Shown: positions 8,489 through 18,761, numbered from the stretch's first letter. The stretch is DNA of 64,000 nucleotides from Neorhodopirellula pilleata (GCF_007859915.1 NZ_SJPM01000001.1:361502-425501), one strand, 5' to 3'. The notes: generated by a model from the letters alone, not told the origin. A program made the numbers and translations.

Positions 8489-11400
8489 TTACTCATGACG
8501 CTCTAGCTGGGTCGGGGCGAGTTCTCCTTCAACCCATCGGTACGTCCTCCCACTTTTGATAGGGCCAGATGTTTGCACCGTCCCGGATGGCCAACGAACC
8601 TGTAGGCTGTCAACGTGCTCGCGACCTGCCGTTGCGATGACGATCCGACGTTCGTTGCTGCACATATATCCGTCGCCGGCTGTTAGTTGATGATGCCGAG
8701 TATCGTCGCCCACAGTCGCTTGCACGATGGTGCCGATCGCGTCACGGTGAGATTGCGTTGCGGTTAAGAGCAAATCGACGCTTTCAGCCTCGACCGGCGA
8801 TTGGTTGATAAGAAGAGCCACTGGCTGGAACAATTGGGTGATTACGACATCGGACAATCCGTCACGATTCGCGTCGAGCGTGGCAAGGGCGCGTCCCAAA
8901 TGAACATCCTCGAAGTATGGGCCAATTTGTTCTGCGGACACTTGCCGCCAATGACCACCGGCTTCTAGCTCGAAGAGTTGCGGCCGCATTCGATACTGAA
9001 TATCCGTTCGTCCGGTATCGCTCACGTGGCCGTTGGTGATGATTAATTCGAGCTTTCCGTTGTTGTTCAAATCCACGAACTGGGTTCCAAAGCCAAGCAT
9101 TTTGAGCGATGGTTCGAGTAAGCCGACGGCAAAGGTGCGATCTTGCCAAATTCCGGCCGAGACTTGTTCGTAATACGTGTTGTGCTCCTCGGCAAAGTGA
9201 GTCAGGAACAAATCGAAATCGCCGTCAGCATCGGGATCACCGACGGCCATTCCCATCGAAGCTTGCGAACGAGATTGGCCGCTCATTGCGAGCCCACGCA
9301 CCGTGGCCACCTCGGCGAGTCCGAAGCCGGTTGGTTGCTTTTGCGCAGACCAAAGATGATTGATCGACATATCGTTGGCGACATAAAGGTCAAGGCCAGG
9401 ACGTTCGTCAAGTTCGCCCGCGATCACGCCTAACCCCCGGCCGGGGTCAGACGGGCCGAGCCACTGCTTGCGGCGATCGACGAATTGGCCGTCGGGTGTC
9501 AATGACCAAACGCGATCCGCAGCGGCATCGAAATGCAGAGGTGGGCAACTCGAGTACAGCCCTGTCGTTTCACTTCGACAAGGCTGGGTCATCGGACGCG
9601 TGCCTGCGCAGTAATTCACCTCGAAGATATCGGCCAACCCGTCGGCGTCGATGTCGGCGATCACTGCGGACGTCGTCCATTCGTCGCCCTGTAGGCCGAC
9701 TTGATCGGTGACGTCGCCGAAAGTGCCATCGCCGTTGTTGCGATACAAGCGATTGCGACCGATGTTGCAATCAAGTACGTCGGCGAAACCATCGGAGTTA
9801 AAATCACCGACGCAGATGCCTTGAGCAAACTCAGTGTCGTGGTAACGCGTGTGGGCGGTTACGTCGAGGAATCGTCCGGATAGGTTACGAAATAATTGAT
9901 TGGGCGATGAGTTGCTTTGGCGAGCTTGGCCATCAAGATTGGCCAGAGCGAGATCGGGCCATCCGTCCAGATCATAATCGACGACCCCGACCCCGCCTCC
10001 GACACTGTGGTGAATCCAAAAGCCTTCTGTCTCGGCATCCGGTGGCAGTGCGACTTGATGCTGCAAACCGAGCTCGATCGCTCGATCGACAAGGCGTAAG
10101 GGCCGTCCCCCGTCCGGGGTGTGCTCGACAACGGTTTCGTGTTGTTGGACTGACCAGTCGATTTCAGTGATGTCGAGCTCAGGCAGGTCAAGGGATGCCA
10201 GCCACTGTTCATCCTGCCAAGCGTTGGTGCGTCCCAATCTCGCCAGAATGGCTTGGTGAGCCCGGTCAATTTCCACGACCGGATCGTCGGGTAAAGATTT
10301 GGCCAGACGCGTCCAAGCTTCAGCTTCCCAGTGCCGACCGAGTTCCACCAATTGATAGGCGATGAGCATCGCCGACCGTTGCGATCGGGAGTGACGTTCC
10401 AAGAACGTGGTTGTGGCGTCTTGAAGTTGAGCAAGTTGGTCCAAGTGTTTAGCTACCACGTCGGCACGTCTTTGATCGCCCGATGCAGTTAACGAGGAGA
10501 CGAGTTCCGTCAACGAGGAGGTATCCACGGCTTGTTCGAGCACAACGGCCTTGGCGAATGCTCTCGAAGCGAGATTGTGATCATTCGTCGAGTGGTGGTA
10601 TTGCCCCACAAGCTTCCAGAATTCAGGATTGGATTGCATCTCGTTGGACAGCGTTGAAGCCCATTTGGCAAGTTCGCTGGTCCATGGTTCATTCGACGTT
10701 GGTCGATGAAGGCTCAGTGCAAGCAGGGCTCGCCCATAAAGCACGCTCGCGGGCAAGAAATCAGGGTGCTTCGCGATTACGGGTTGTAAACGGCTCACCA
10801 CCGCCTCCCAGCGAAACGCTTCGGCGTCCATCCTCGCTAGGCCATAGTGAGGACGAAGGTCACTCGGGTATCGGGCTAACAACTTCCGGCATGTTTCAGG
10901 ATCGGGTTCACTTCGCATCGGGTTCGTCAGCATGACTAGACTTTCAACATCACCCAAACGTTGTTTCACCAGCCATCGAAGCGGCTCGATCGCCATTCGA
11001 TTCAGGCCGACGGCGGTGGCCAAACCGACCAGATCGAATCGTGGTTGGATCGCCTCGGGATAGTCTTCTAAAGTCTGTTGCCATACCGAGAGCGTTTCGA
11101 ATGCGGCTCCTCGGGCAAGGTGCGTTTTGGCTAGCTTATCTAGGACCATGAGCGTCGGGCGTTGGGTGTTCTGAATCGCAGTGGCGTAGAATTCCGAGGC
11201 CTGCTCGAGGTCTCCTTCGTGAGTGGCGAGGTCACCGGCTAGCTCCCAAGCCTTCGCATCGTTGGGCCGCATCAGGAGATGCTGTTGAACTAGTTGTTGT
11301 CCGCGTTGCAGATCGCCGCTTGTGATCGCTTGTTGAGCACGAACCAAATGTTCGTGGGCTGGTTGCTCGATCCGGTTTGAGTTCCGCGGTGGCGTGTCAG

Positions 11401-11533
11401 CGGGGCCGGCCGAATTCGAATCGCATCCCGACGAGAGCGTTAAGCCGAGCAAGCAGGTAGTGATCCCAACAATCAACATCGTCGGGGGCCAGGGAGCATT
11501 TATTCGATCCGAACTGATCCATCCAATACACAT
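8489..11533 (-). CDS. TPR - FG-GAP - ASPIC/UnbV lipoprotein (paralogue 2)
   Basis: 1014-residue secreted lipoprotein. The ATG at 11533 leads to a hydrophobic stretch and the lipobox LSSG/C at residue 37; an internal Met at 11479 is an alternative start with a poorer basic region. TPR-like repeats fill about 60-450 (DAKAWELAGDLATHEGDLEQA is typical). FG-GAP/VCBS repeats fill about 500-900 (DYDLDGWPDLALANL, DFNSDGFADVLDCNIG, DIDADGLADIFEVNY). A cysteine pair with P and F/W nearby sits in the propeller, as in paralogues 1 and 3. The C-terminal ASPIC/UnbV part has HRDAIGTIVQATVG, GDGYMCSNERR and WPSG. It is divergently arranged with paralogue 3. Confidence 0.9.
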   Translation of the reverse strand: MCIGWISSDRINAPWPPTMLIVGITTCLLGLTLSSGCDSNSAGPADTPPRNSNRIEQPAHEHLVRAQQAITSGDLQRGQQLVQQHLLMRPNDAKAWELAGDLATHEGDLEQASEFYATAIQNTQRPTLMVLDKLAKTHLARGAAFETLSVWQQTLEDYPEAIQPRFDLVGLATAVGLNRMAIEPLRWLVKQRLGDVESLVMLTNPMRSEPDPETCRKLLARYPSDLRPHYGLARMDAEAFRWEAVVSRLQPVIAKHPDFLPASVLYGRALLALSLHRPTSNEPWTSELAKWASTLSNEMQSNPEFWKLVGQYHHSTNDHNLASRAFAKAVVLEQAVDTSSLTELVSSLTASGDQRRADVVAKHLDQLAQLQDATTTFLERHSRSQRSAMLIAYQLVELGRHWEAEAWTRLAKSLPDDPVVEIDRAHQAILARLGRTNAWQDEQWLASLDLPELDITEIDWSVQQHETVVEHTPDGGRPLRLVDRAIELGLQHQVALPPDAETEGFWIHHSVGGGVGVVDYDLDGWPDLALANLDGQARQSNSSPNQLFRNLSGRFLDVTAHTRYHDTEFAQGICVGDFNSDGFADVLDCNIGRNRLYRNNGDGTFGDVTDQVGLQGDEWTTSAVIADIDADGLADIFEVNYCAGTRPMTQPCRSETTGLYSSCPPLHFDAAADRVWSLTPDGQFVDRRKQWLGPSDPGRGLGVIAGELDERPGLDLYVANDMSINHLWSAQKQPTGFGLAEVATVRGLAMSGQSRSQASMGMAVGDPDADGDFDLFLTHFAEEHNTYYEQVSAGIWQDRTFAVGLLEPSLKMLGFGTQFVDLNNNGKLELIITNGHVSDTGRTDIQYRMRPQLFELEAGGHWRQVSAEQIGPYFEDVHLGRALATLDANRDGLSDVVITQLFQPVALLINQSPVEAESVDLLLTATQSHRDAIGTIVQATVGDDTRHHQLTAGDGYMCSNERRIVIATAGREHVDSLQVRWPSGTVQTSGPIKSGRTYRWVEGELAPTQLERHE

Positions 11534-11891
11534 TTCGACTAACTCAATTCTTTGAATCCATGCGATCGATTTCGTATTGATTCATTTGGTGGTTGTCGCC
11601 GACCGGGCGAACCGGATCTCGCTTCCCAACATGAGCGAGAGCAGACCGCCAGTGTAACCGTTCGGAACGCACTTCGTGAAACCACCCGTTCGGTGAACAC
11701 GGCTCGAAACGAGGGCATGGGATCGTTGGGAAATACCTGCGACGAAGCTACGCGGAAAAGGGGGGAAGCCGTGTGAAGTGACGAGCGAAAATCCGTCCAG
11801 GATCGTTCCTGTATCATCTTGGTGCTCTCATCTCGTATAACCAGTGTCGAGTTTGCGGCATCCCGATCACTTCCCTTTTTCATTTGTTTTG
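11534..11891. promoter_or_regulatory. Divergent intergenic region between two UnbV lipoprotein genes
   Basis: About 360 bases separate two paralogous genes read away from each other, so it should hold both promoters. Short frames on both strands here lack coding character. No confident -35/-10 pair, operator or conserved RNA was recognised. Confidence 0.4.
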
Positions 11892-14800
11892 ATGAAATCA
11901 CAAGTCAGTACCGTCCGGCTACGTGCCGTAACACTTTTGTCAATTCTCGTCGTGTGGGCTATTCCCGGATGTGGATCGAATGAGTCGTCGAAGTTTGAGG
12001 AGTTTCGCAAACGGCAAAAGCAACGCGAACTCGACCAAGTTGGACAACCGCAGGACTTAACCACCGCTCTGAACAAGGCCAATCACGAGTTGAAATATGG
12101 GGCGCCCTCTCGGGTCCTGGCCATTACCGAGCCTTTACTGTTAGTGCATCCCGAGGACCCGGAATTGATCGTGTTGACCGCGAAGGCGTTGGCCGCAACG
12201 GGCTCCCAGGCAGATGCTGCAAACTTGATTGCGTCGATTCCCGCCGATGAACCGCGATTCGGAAACCTGTCGATCACCGAGTCATCCAAGTGGTTCTTTG
12301 AGGCTGGCCAGGTTGACGAGGCGATCGAGCGGCTAACAAACCATTTGCATGATCATCCCGACGACAACCGCGTTCGTCGCCAAGCGATCCGAACATTGAA
12401 TCGATGCGGACGTCAGCTCGAAGCATCCGAGCACCTGACGGCATTGCTTCGCCGGGGTGAGATTCAGGAGAAGGAATTGTTTTCCATGTTGAACCTGAAC
12501 GACTTACTATTGGATGAAACGACGGAGCCTGAAAAAAAATCGGACAGGCCTGAGAATGGTCCAGAGGCGAATGGTCCAGAGGCGTTGTACGAGTCCAAGC
12601 GGTTGAGGGAAGTGGGGCAGTATGAAGAGGCAATCCATTTCTGCCGAATTTTGCGAAACCGATTCCCCGACTCCACTCCAATCGCGGCGTTCTTGGGCCG
12701 ACTACTGGCCGAGCGGAATCGGTTCGAGGAGCTGGCAGATTGGGCCGAGGGGCTCCCCAGCGAAATCCAGCGAGAGCCGGAGTACTGGTATGCGATGGGA
12801 ACACTGGCGGCACATCAAGGTCAGGATCCAGTTGCAGTTCGTTGCTTCGCTGAGGCGATCAACCGGAATCCGACGGACCGACATTCAACCATCGGCTTAG
12901 CCCGCGCTTTGATACGTTGTGGGCAAGGTGATCAGGCAAGCTGTATCGAGACCAGATTTCAACACCTCGACGAGATCGCCAACCTTGCTTTGGCACTGGG
13001 GCGGAGAGCGGGCACCACAGATCAATATCACCGACTGGCAGACCATCTGGATCAACTCGACCGGCCGCTCGAGGCGTTCGCCTGGAAACGAATCGCGATG
13101 TCAAAGTCGGGTGCCACGGCCGAGGATTATCAAGCCAATGACCAAGCGAGATCCGAGTCGGGCTCCGCCTCGGCGACAGGGCGAACGCGAGCCGCCGATC
13201 GTTGTCACATCGAGTTGTCTCGGTGGCCGCTGCCGTCAGGAAATTTGGGTCAGGTTCTCCCGACTGAAAAGGAAACGCCGGCATCGTTGCCGAGCTCTCA
13301 ACACGCCGAGTTAAATGACATCGCCGCCGTAGTCGGGCTGGACTTCGAGTATCAAAGCGGCGATGACTGGAGTGACGATCTTTTCTACCTTCATCAACAA
13401 ACCGGCGGCGGGATCGGCGTAATCGACTTCGACCAGGACGGATGGCCCGACCTGTATTTCACTCAGTCGGGTGGCAGACCGAACGCCGAATCGGAATCGG
13501 GCCCCAATCGGTTGTTCCGAAATCTCAATGGCGAACAATTTCAGGACATCTCGGACTTCACCGGAACGGCAGACCGTGGGTACGGACAGGGCGTCAGTGT
13601 CGCTGATTTCAACCAAGATGGATGGATGGACATCTGGATTGCCAATATCGGCCGAAATGTTTTGCGAATCAACAACGGCGATGGAACATTCCAAGATCAG
13701 GCGTTACCGATCGCCAACGACAATCACTGGACGACCTCGGTAGCGGCGGGCGACCTGGATGGAAATGGACTCCCTGAAATTATCGAGGTCAACTACATCG
13801 ACGATCCACGAGCGTTTCAAATCGCATGCACGCCTGCGGAAACCTGCGGCCCGAACCAATTTCATCCCGGACCGGACCGATGGTTGACGGTGACACCTAA
13901 CGGCGGAATCGAACGATGGCGAGCCGGCCCGAACTCAAACAGCCCATCGTCGATCGGTCAGCAAGTCGTCGCGGCGGTCGGTCGGTCGGCTCGTGAAGGT
14001 CACGGGTTCGCGGCGATCATTGCCGATATTGATGGGGCCGGCGGCAACGACGTTTACGTCGCCAACGATGGTGACACGAACTTTTTTTGGAACCGCCAAA
14101 CCGAGCCGGGGCACGCGGCCTCGCTGTCTAACGATTGGTCGGATTCGGCCGATTTGGCGGGCTGCGCCGGCAGCGCACGAGGTGGCCGCCACGGATCCAT
14201 GGGACTGGCGGCGGGTGACTTCGACCGCAATGGAATGATGGATCTGTTTGTCACAAACTATTGGGACCAGGAAGCCGACCTGTATCTGCAGCAAACTCGC
14301 TCGTTATTCCGACATGCCACCGAGACGAGCGATTTGACCGAGTCGAGTAAACCGACGGTGGGCTGGGGGACGCAGGCGATCGACATCAACCGTGACGGTT
14401 GGTTGGACATGATTGTTTTGAACGGACACATCGTTGACCACACCGCTCGCGGCATTCCGTTCAAAATGTTGCCACAGTTGTATCTAGGTTCAGCGGACCG
14501 TTTTCATCTTGCCCATCATCCCGTTGAGCGGGAGACTTTCTGGTCCGAGCCGACATTGGGGCGGACGCTTGCGACGCTGGATTGGAACCGCGACGGACGC
14601 CCCGATTTCGTTGCCAACCGGCTTGACGGCCCCGCTGCGTTATTGCAGAACAACACCGACGTCCAAAACTGGCTGCGTCTTAAGTTGGTCGGCGTTGAAA
14701 GTGAGCGGGACGCCGTCGGCGCGAAAGTCATCGTGGACGCCGGCGAGCATCAATGGACCGGGTGGGTCGTCGGCGGTGGGGGGTTCCTGTGCAGCAATGA

Positions 14801-14948
14801 AGCGATTTTGGATTTCGGCCTAGCCGATCAAATGCAAGTCGATCGCCTCGAAATCATTTGGCCCTCAGGAACACGGCAAACACTCGATGAGGTTGAAGTC
14901 AATCGAACCCACCTGATCGTTGAAACACAGTCGGATAGTCGCCGTTAG
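11892..14948 (+). CDS. TPR - FG-GAP - ASPIC/UnbV lipoprotein (paralogue 3)
   Basis: The ATG at 11892 is preferred over an upstream GTG at 11844 because it starts directly with a lipoprotein signal (MKSQVSTVRLRAVTLL, lipobox AIPG/C at residue 27). The 1018-residue product repeats the paralogue plan: TPR-like repeats to about 400, FG-GAP/VCBS repeats about 480-900 (DFDQDGWPDLYF, DFNQDGWMDIWIANIG, DLDGNGLPEIIEVNY, DINRDGWLDMIVLNGH), then ASPIC/UnbV (ERDAVGAKVIVDAG, GGGFLCSNEAIL, WPSG). A Cys pair in the propeller is conserved (ACTPAETCGP). It converges with the cytochrome gene, 21 bases away. Function unknown; surface or periplasmic scaffold or binding roles are possible. Confidence 0.9.
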   Translation: MKSQVSTVRLRAVTLLSILVVWAIPGCGSNESSKFEEFRKRQKQRELDQVGQPQDLTTALNKANHELKYGAPSRVLAITEPLLLVHPEDPELIVLTAKALAATGSQADAANLIASIPADEPRFGNLSITESSKWFFEAGQVDEAIERLTNHLHDHPDDNRVRRQAIRTLNRCGRQLEASEHLTALLRRGEIQEKELFSMLNLNDLLLDETTEPEKKSDRPENGPEANGPEALYESKRLREVGQYEEAIHFCRILRNRFPDSTPIAAFLGRLLAERNRFEELADWAEGLPSEIQREPEYWYAMGTLAAHQGQDPVAVRCFAEAINRNPTDRHSTIGLARALIRCGQGDQASCIETRFQHLDEIANLALALGRRAGTTDQYHRLADHLDQLDRPLEAFAWKRIAMSKSGATAEDYQANDQARSESGSASATGRTRAADRCHIELSRWPLPSGNLGQVLPTEKETPASLPSSQHAELNDIAAVVGLDFEYQSGDDWSDDLFYLHQQTGGGIGVIDFDQDGWPDLYFTQSGGRPNAESESGPNRLFRNLNGEQFQDISDFTGTADRGYGQGVSVADFNQDGWMDIWIANIGRNVLRINNGDGTFQDQALPIANDNHWTTSVAAGDLDGNGLPEIIEVNYIDDPRAFQIACTPAETCGPNQFHPGPDRWLTVTPNGGIERWRAGPNSNSPSSIGQQVVAAVGRSAREGHGFAAIIADIDGAGGNDVYVANDGDTNFFWNRQTEPGHAASLSNDWSDSADLAGCAGSARGGRHGSMGLAAGDFDRNGMMDLFVTNYWDQEADLYLQQTRSLFRHATETSDLTESSKPTVGWGTQAIDINRDGWLDMIVLNGHIVDHTARGIPFKMLPQLYLGSADRFHLAHHPVERETFWSEPTLGRTLATLDWNRDGRPDFVANRLDGPAALLQNNTDVQNWLRLKLVGVESERDAVGAKVIVDAGEHQWTGWVVGGGGFLCSNEAILDFGLADQMQVDRLEIIWPSGTRQTLDEVEVNRTHLIVETQSDSRR

Positions 14949-14969
14949 TGTGGGACGGATCGTGTGGGA

Positions 14970-16943
14970 CTATTCACGTAGCACGATTGGACGATGGTTG
15001 CGTTGATCCAAAAGCGCCCGGACGCGGACGAAATCGATGCGGCCCTGTTCGTCGATCAGCACTTCTGGACGTGAACTCGCGTTGAGCTCTTTTTCCATGA
15101 TCTGGATCGATTCGTTGAATGCGGTCATGCGTTTGGATGCTGAGTCGAGTGGGTCGATGGGTAGGCTGAATCGCTCGGGAAGCGTCTTCATCGAACGGGC
15201 CGAGAGCAGTCTGACCGCGTCGTACGGGTCATTCAATGCGAGCAACAGAAACGGCTCAATCCACTTGGTACCGGACGCTTCCTGAGCCGGCTGCCAACCC
15301 ATTGCGGCGACTTGCACCGCCCGCTGCGCCGCGTCGCCCCGCAACAAGTGTGAGACCGAAGTCGCTACCGCATCGCTACCGGAAGATCCAGCACCGGTTT
15401 GACCGTACCAGTTTCTTAAATGGCTGCTGACCCAGGCAAAACTCTGGTCCAGATGGCACAATGAACACGCATCCGGTCGATCGCTCGTTTGGCTGTCGCG
15501 GATCGACGGACTGGTGATCCGGTGACTGCGGATCGTCTTGAGAAGCCCGTATGTGGTGTGAGGCATGTGGCAGTTCATGCACCGGCTACCGGATGATTCG
15601 ATCGGGTGATGGGTGTGCTCGGCGATCTGGTCTCGATAGTCATCGTGACACTGCAAACACGCTTCGTCGCCACGCATGCCTGGCTTGAGTTGGTCATCAC
15701 GCCAATCGGTCAAGTCCTGATCGCCTGACGGATGCATGGTGTGGCATGACAAGCACGTCATCTCTCCGTCCTGAAAGCAGGGCGATTCGATTAGACCGTT
15801 GTATTCACGGCCCGCGATCCGGATCGTGCCATCGGACCAAAACGTGCTTCCGAGATCTTCCATCTTGGACCACCGCACAAACGCTTCGGAATTGCGATAT
15901 TCCTCGGTGGCGCGGACCACTTTGGAAAACCCGGTATCGGACAACAGTTGTCCCGGTCGGAACGGATTGCCATCGCGGGCGTAGTCGGCTTCGCTAAGCA
16001 CGTCGTAATCGGGAATAAAAACGCTGTGACATTGACCGCACAAATCCGCAGATGCGTGTTTGGAAAGTTGGCTCGGGTTGACAATCTGGTCCGCTGCTGA
16101 GTCCGCTTCTGTAATATCCTGCGTGTTCGCATTCTGCCCCTCGGCGAGCAAAACGGCGGCACGCGTTGAATGTTGCTGAATGTGGTCATTGCCTTGTCCA
16201 TGGCAGGCTTCGCAAGCGATCCCGTGTTCGACCACTTTTGTCTCCCAGTCCTGCGTTGCGTTTCGGTAGCCTTCCTTTGGATGGGTCGCGTGGCAACGAC
16301 TGCATGTCCGATTCCATGTTCCCAGCTCGATAACGTTGGAATGATGGTTCGGTTGAAGAAAACTGGAGTCACGGGGAACCCAGCGTTGCTCCTGCTTCAA
16401 AAAAACGATGTCTAATTGCGCAGGTGTGCCGTGCACGCCCGATTCGTACCAAAATACGTTCATGTGGTGAGACCCGGTCATCAATACCAGCCGTCGCCGA
16501 TGGACCTGACCTCCGAGTAACGGATCGGGAAAAGTAACCGAATAGTGATCGCCTTGTTTCTCAAACGCATACGTTTTCCCTTGAACCTCGACCACTTGTC
16601 CATTAATCGCGGCCGGCGCTGTCTCTGAGTCGACCGGTTGCGTCATTGTCCGGTGATAAGACGCGTGCCAGGAACGGTGAGTCTCGACATGACATTCTTG
16701 ACAAGCGTCCGACGATACATAGCCATCGGAAACGACTTCTTCGGGGCCGATCGCTCGAGAGGTTTGGCGGATTTCCTGAACAATGACCTCCGGCGCGGCC
16801 GATTTCGGTCCGACGGTCTCCGGTTCATTCGATCCCGATGAAGCAAGCGGATCAGATTCAGGAGAACTGCATCCAGCCCAGCTCAGGAAAAACAACAGGC
16901 ATAAGCGTGGAGGTAATCGAAGAGCGTTTTGACGAGCGATCAT
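14970..16943 (-). CDS. Multihaem (eight CXXCH) cytochrome c lipoprotein
   Basis: Predicted periplasmic electron-transfer protein of 657 residues from the ATG at 16943 (a TTG lies three codons upstream). The signal peptide ends in FLSWAGC. Eight haem-attachment motifs are visible in order: CQECH, CSRCH, CEACH, CGQCH, CLSCH, CLQCH, CMNCH and CSLCH. The spacing and the H-rich surroundings (ETHRSWHASYHRTM after the first motif) resemble the cytochrome c554/doubled-CXXCH group. The last 150 residues lack haem sites and look like helical HEAT-type repeats (AAQRAVQVAAMGW, NDPYDAVRLLSARSM). It converges with paralogue 3 and is 120 bases downstream of the MBL gene on its own strand. A reductase or electron conduit is likely; the substrate cannot be read from the sequence. 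Confidence 0.93.
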   Translation of the reverse strand: MIARQNALRLPPRLCLLFFLSWAGCSSPESDPLASSGSNEPETVGPKSAAPEVIVQEIRQTSRAIGPEEVVSDGYVSSDACQECHVETHRSWHASYHRTMTQPVDSETAPAAINGQVVEVQGKTYAFEKQGDHYSVTFPDPLLGGQVHRRRLVLMTGSHHMNVFWYESGVHGTPAQLDIVFLKQEQRWVPRDSSFLQPNHHSNVIELGTWNRTCSRCHATHPKEGYRNATQDWETKVVEHGIACEACHGQGNDHIQQHSTRAAVLLAEGQNANTQDITEADSAADQIVNPSQLSKHASADLCGQCHSVFIPDYDVLSEADYARDGNPFRPGQLLSDTGFSKVVRATEEYRNSEAFVRWSKMEDLGSTFWSDGTIRIAGREYNGLIESPCFQDGEMTCLSCHTMHPSGDQDLTDWRDDQLKPGMRGDEACLQCHDDYRDQIAEHTHHPIESSGSRCMNCHMPHTTYGLLKTIRSHRITSPSIRDSQTSDRPDACSLCHLDQSFAWVSSHLRNWYGQTGAGSSGSDAVATSVSHLLRGDAAQRAVQVAAMGWQPAQEASGTKWIEPFLLLALNDPYDAVRLLSARSMKTLPERFSLPIDPLDSASKRMTAFNESIQIMEKELNASSRPEVLIDEQGRIDFVRVRALLDQRNHRPIVLRE

Positions 16944-17072
16944 CGGCAACAATTCCGTGGTGTTTTACGACCATAACTGACGAAATGAAATCAAGCGATT
17001 CCGATAGCATACGGTCTCTTCGAACATTCGGCTAATCAAACCGCGTGGGCGGATCGATCGAAGAAAGTGCAC

Positions 17073-18761
17073 TTAAGGAGCGTGCTGCTCGGCGACCTTC
17101 CGGTTGGATTCGAGAATTCGCTGCCAATCGTCATCGTACAAATTCGCGTTCTGTCCTGAAAATGGACGAGCGGGCAGCCAGATGTCCGCTCGGATCGACC
17201 CTAAACGTTCCACGGTCGCGAGGTAGTCTTCCGCCATCGCGGTCGACTCGTCCAGCTCCCCTTGCAGATTCATTGCTTGAGGTTGAAGCGGGCTCGTCGT
17301 TCGCTGGCCTGACGTGCGTGTCGTCCAAGCAATGGAAATGTTGCGTGGTGCCGGTGGCGTTATTAAAACCTGTTTTGATTGCAAGCGGATCAAGCATGCC
17401 ACACCCAACGGCAACTCGATCACTTCCATACGATCACCGAACCGTTCGGTCCATCGATCGAACGACTCGATTACCATCGCATTGGATTGAAGCTGATCGG
17501 TGACCGAACGAGGGGCGAAGATGGTCGTGGATGGATCCAACGAACCGATCCCTGAGTAAGCCACTTCCTCCGGCGTCGTGATCACCACCGCGTCAGGCTG
17601 GACCGAAGGGAGCTCGAATTCTCGGGCACGCTTTTCAAAAAATTCCCCGAATCGATCGCCACCGGGTGCGTTGAACGCAATGACTTTGCCATTTTGAACA
17701 CTCGCATAAACAGCGACTCCGTCTATCTCGCCGAAATAATACAGCTCGGATTCGACCTGCTTGGCCAGTCCGTCCAAAAAATCTTTGCCGTCATGAAGTT
17801 GACGTGCGACGGCTTGTTGAACTTCTTCGCGTGCCGGCATCAGCAGTGATTTCCATTGCCCCGAGGACAGTCGCACGTCGTACCCACGAGTTTGTTGGCG
17901 TGGGTGACCGGGCAGCAGAATGTCCGGCGGGGGCATGGCTAACAAACGATCGAGCGTTGCGAGATACTGCTCGGCATCGCCCCGAAACTTGGGTGAAATA
18001 TGCACCGGGTAGGTCGCCGGTCCGAAGTTCAACGAGGAGATCACATCGCCACTGAAAAAGATCCGCGTTGAATCTTTCTCGAGCAGGAAACATCGGCACC
18101 CCGGTGTGTGACCGGGGGCCGCGACGACCGTAATGGTCGCGTCGCCGAGATCGATGACGTCGCCGTCATCAAGCGTTTGGTCAACCTCAATGGGCCCGCC
18201 CTCGTAAGGCGTCCTCGGAAACAACGAATAGAGCGCATCCAAATCTAACGTGCGAAGGACATCCGCGTCTTCGGACCCGATCGCAATGGAAGCTCCCGAG
18301 AGTTCGCGTATCCGATTGGCACCGAAAACATGATCGTAGTGAGCATGGGTAATCAAAACTCGACCGACATCGCTTAGCTGAAGCCCGACCTTGATCATGC
18401 TTTCGTGGAGCAAGTGACATTCGGCTTCGACCCCGGCATCAATCAATACAATTCCCTTTTCCGATTCGATCGCATAAACCGCACTCGGAAACAATTCAGA
18501 AAGCGCGTGCACGCCCGGAAAGACAGTAACAGTCTTAGGCCCCAACCAGTTGGTTCTCACATCCATACCGGCATCGAGGATCTTCGCCGATTCCACCGTG
18601 GCGTACTCGATCGGTGGGCGAAATTCAACCTCATCTCGTTTGCCGCATCCGACAAGGAGCATGCTCGACCAAACGCAGACCGGGACTCCCCACATCCTCC
18701 GCAAAACGCCGGCAAATCGCGGGATATGGAATCCGATGCGACAAGAGATCCGATCGATCAT
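17073..18761 (-). CDS. Metallo-beta-lactamase-fold lipoprotein with degenerate second copy
   Basis: 562 residues with lipobox LLVGC (Cys39). The first MBL domain (about 75-320) has the metal motif THAHYDH (His139, His141, Asp143, His144), PGHTPGC, FFSGD and LPGH, so it should bind two metals and act as a secreted hydrolase. Residues about 350-560 repeat the fold: VYASVQNGKVIAF aligns with VYAIESEKGIVLI, VITTPEEVAYSG with LITHAHYDHVFG, and EDYLATVERL with EQYLATLDRL, but every metal ligand in the second copy is gone. Its start overlaps the stop of the SCO-UnbV gene by four bases (ATGA), so the two are translationally coupled. The substrate is unknown. Confidence 0.9.
   Translation of the reverse strand: MIDRISCRIGFHIPRFAGVLRRMWGVPVCVWSSMLLVGCGKRDEVEFRPPIEYATVESAKILDAGMDVRTNWLGPKTVTVFPGVHALSELFPSAVYAIESEKGIVLIDAGVEAECHLLHESMIKVGLQLSDVGRVLITHAHYDHVFGANRIRELSGASIAIGSEDADVLRTLDLDALYSLFPRTPYEGGPIEVDQTLDDGDVIDLGDATITVVAAPGHTPGCRCFLLEKDSTRIFFSGDVISSLNFGPATYPVHISPKFRGDAEQYLATLDRLLAMPPPDILLPGHPRQQTRGYDVRLSSGQWKSLLMPAREEVQQAVARQLHDGKDFLDGLAKQVESELYYFGEIDGVAVYASVQNGKVIAFNAPGGDRFGEFFEKRAREFELPSVQPDAVVITTPEEVAYSGIGSLDPSTTIFAPRSVTDQLQSNAMVIESFDRWTERFGDRMEVIELPLGVACLIRLQSKQVLITPPAPRNISIAWTTRTSGQRTTSPLQPQAMNLQGELDESTAMAEDYLATVERLGSIRADIWLPARPFSGQNANLYDDDWQRILESNRKVAEQHAP

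Noticed and set aside
11539..11901. 120-codon minus-strand frame between the divergent UnbV genes.
   Set aside because: No ribosome site, odd composition and overlap with the start of paralogue 3; most likely non-coding.
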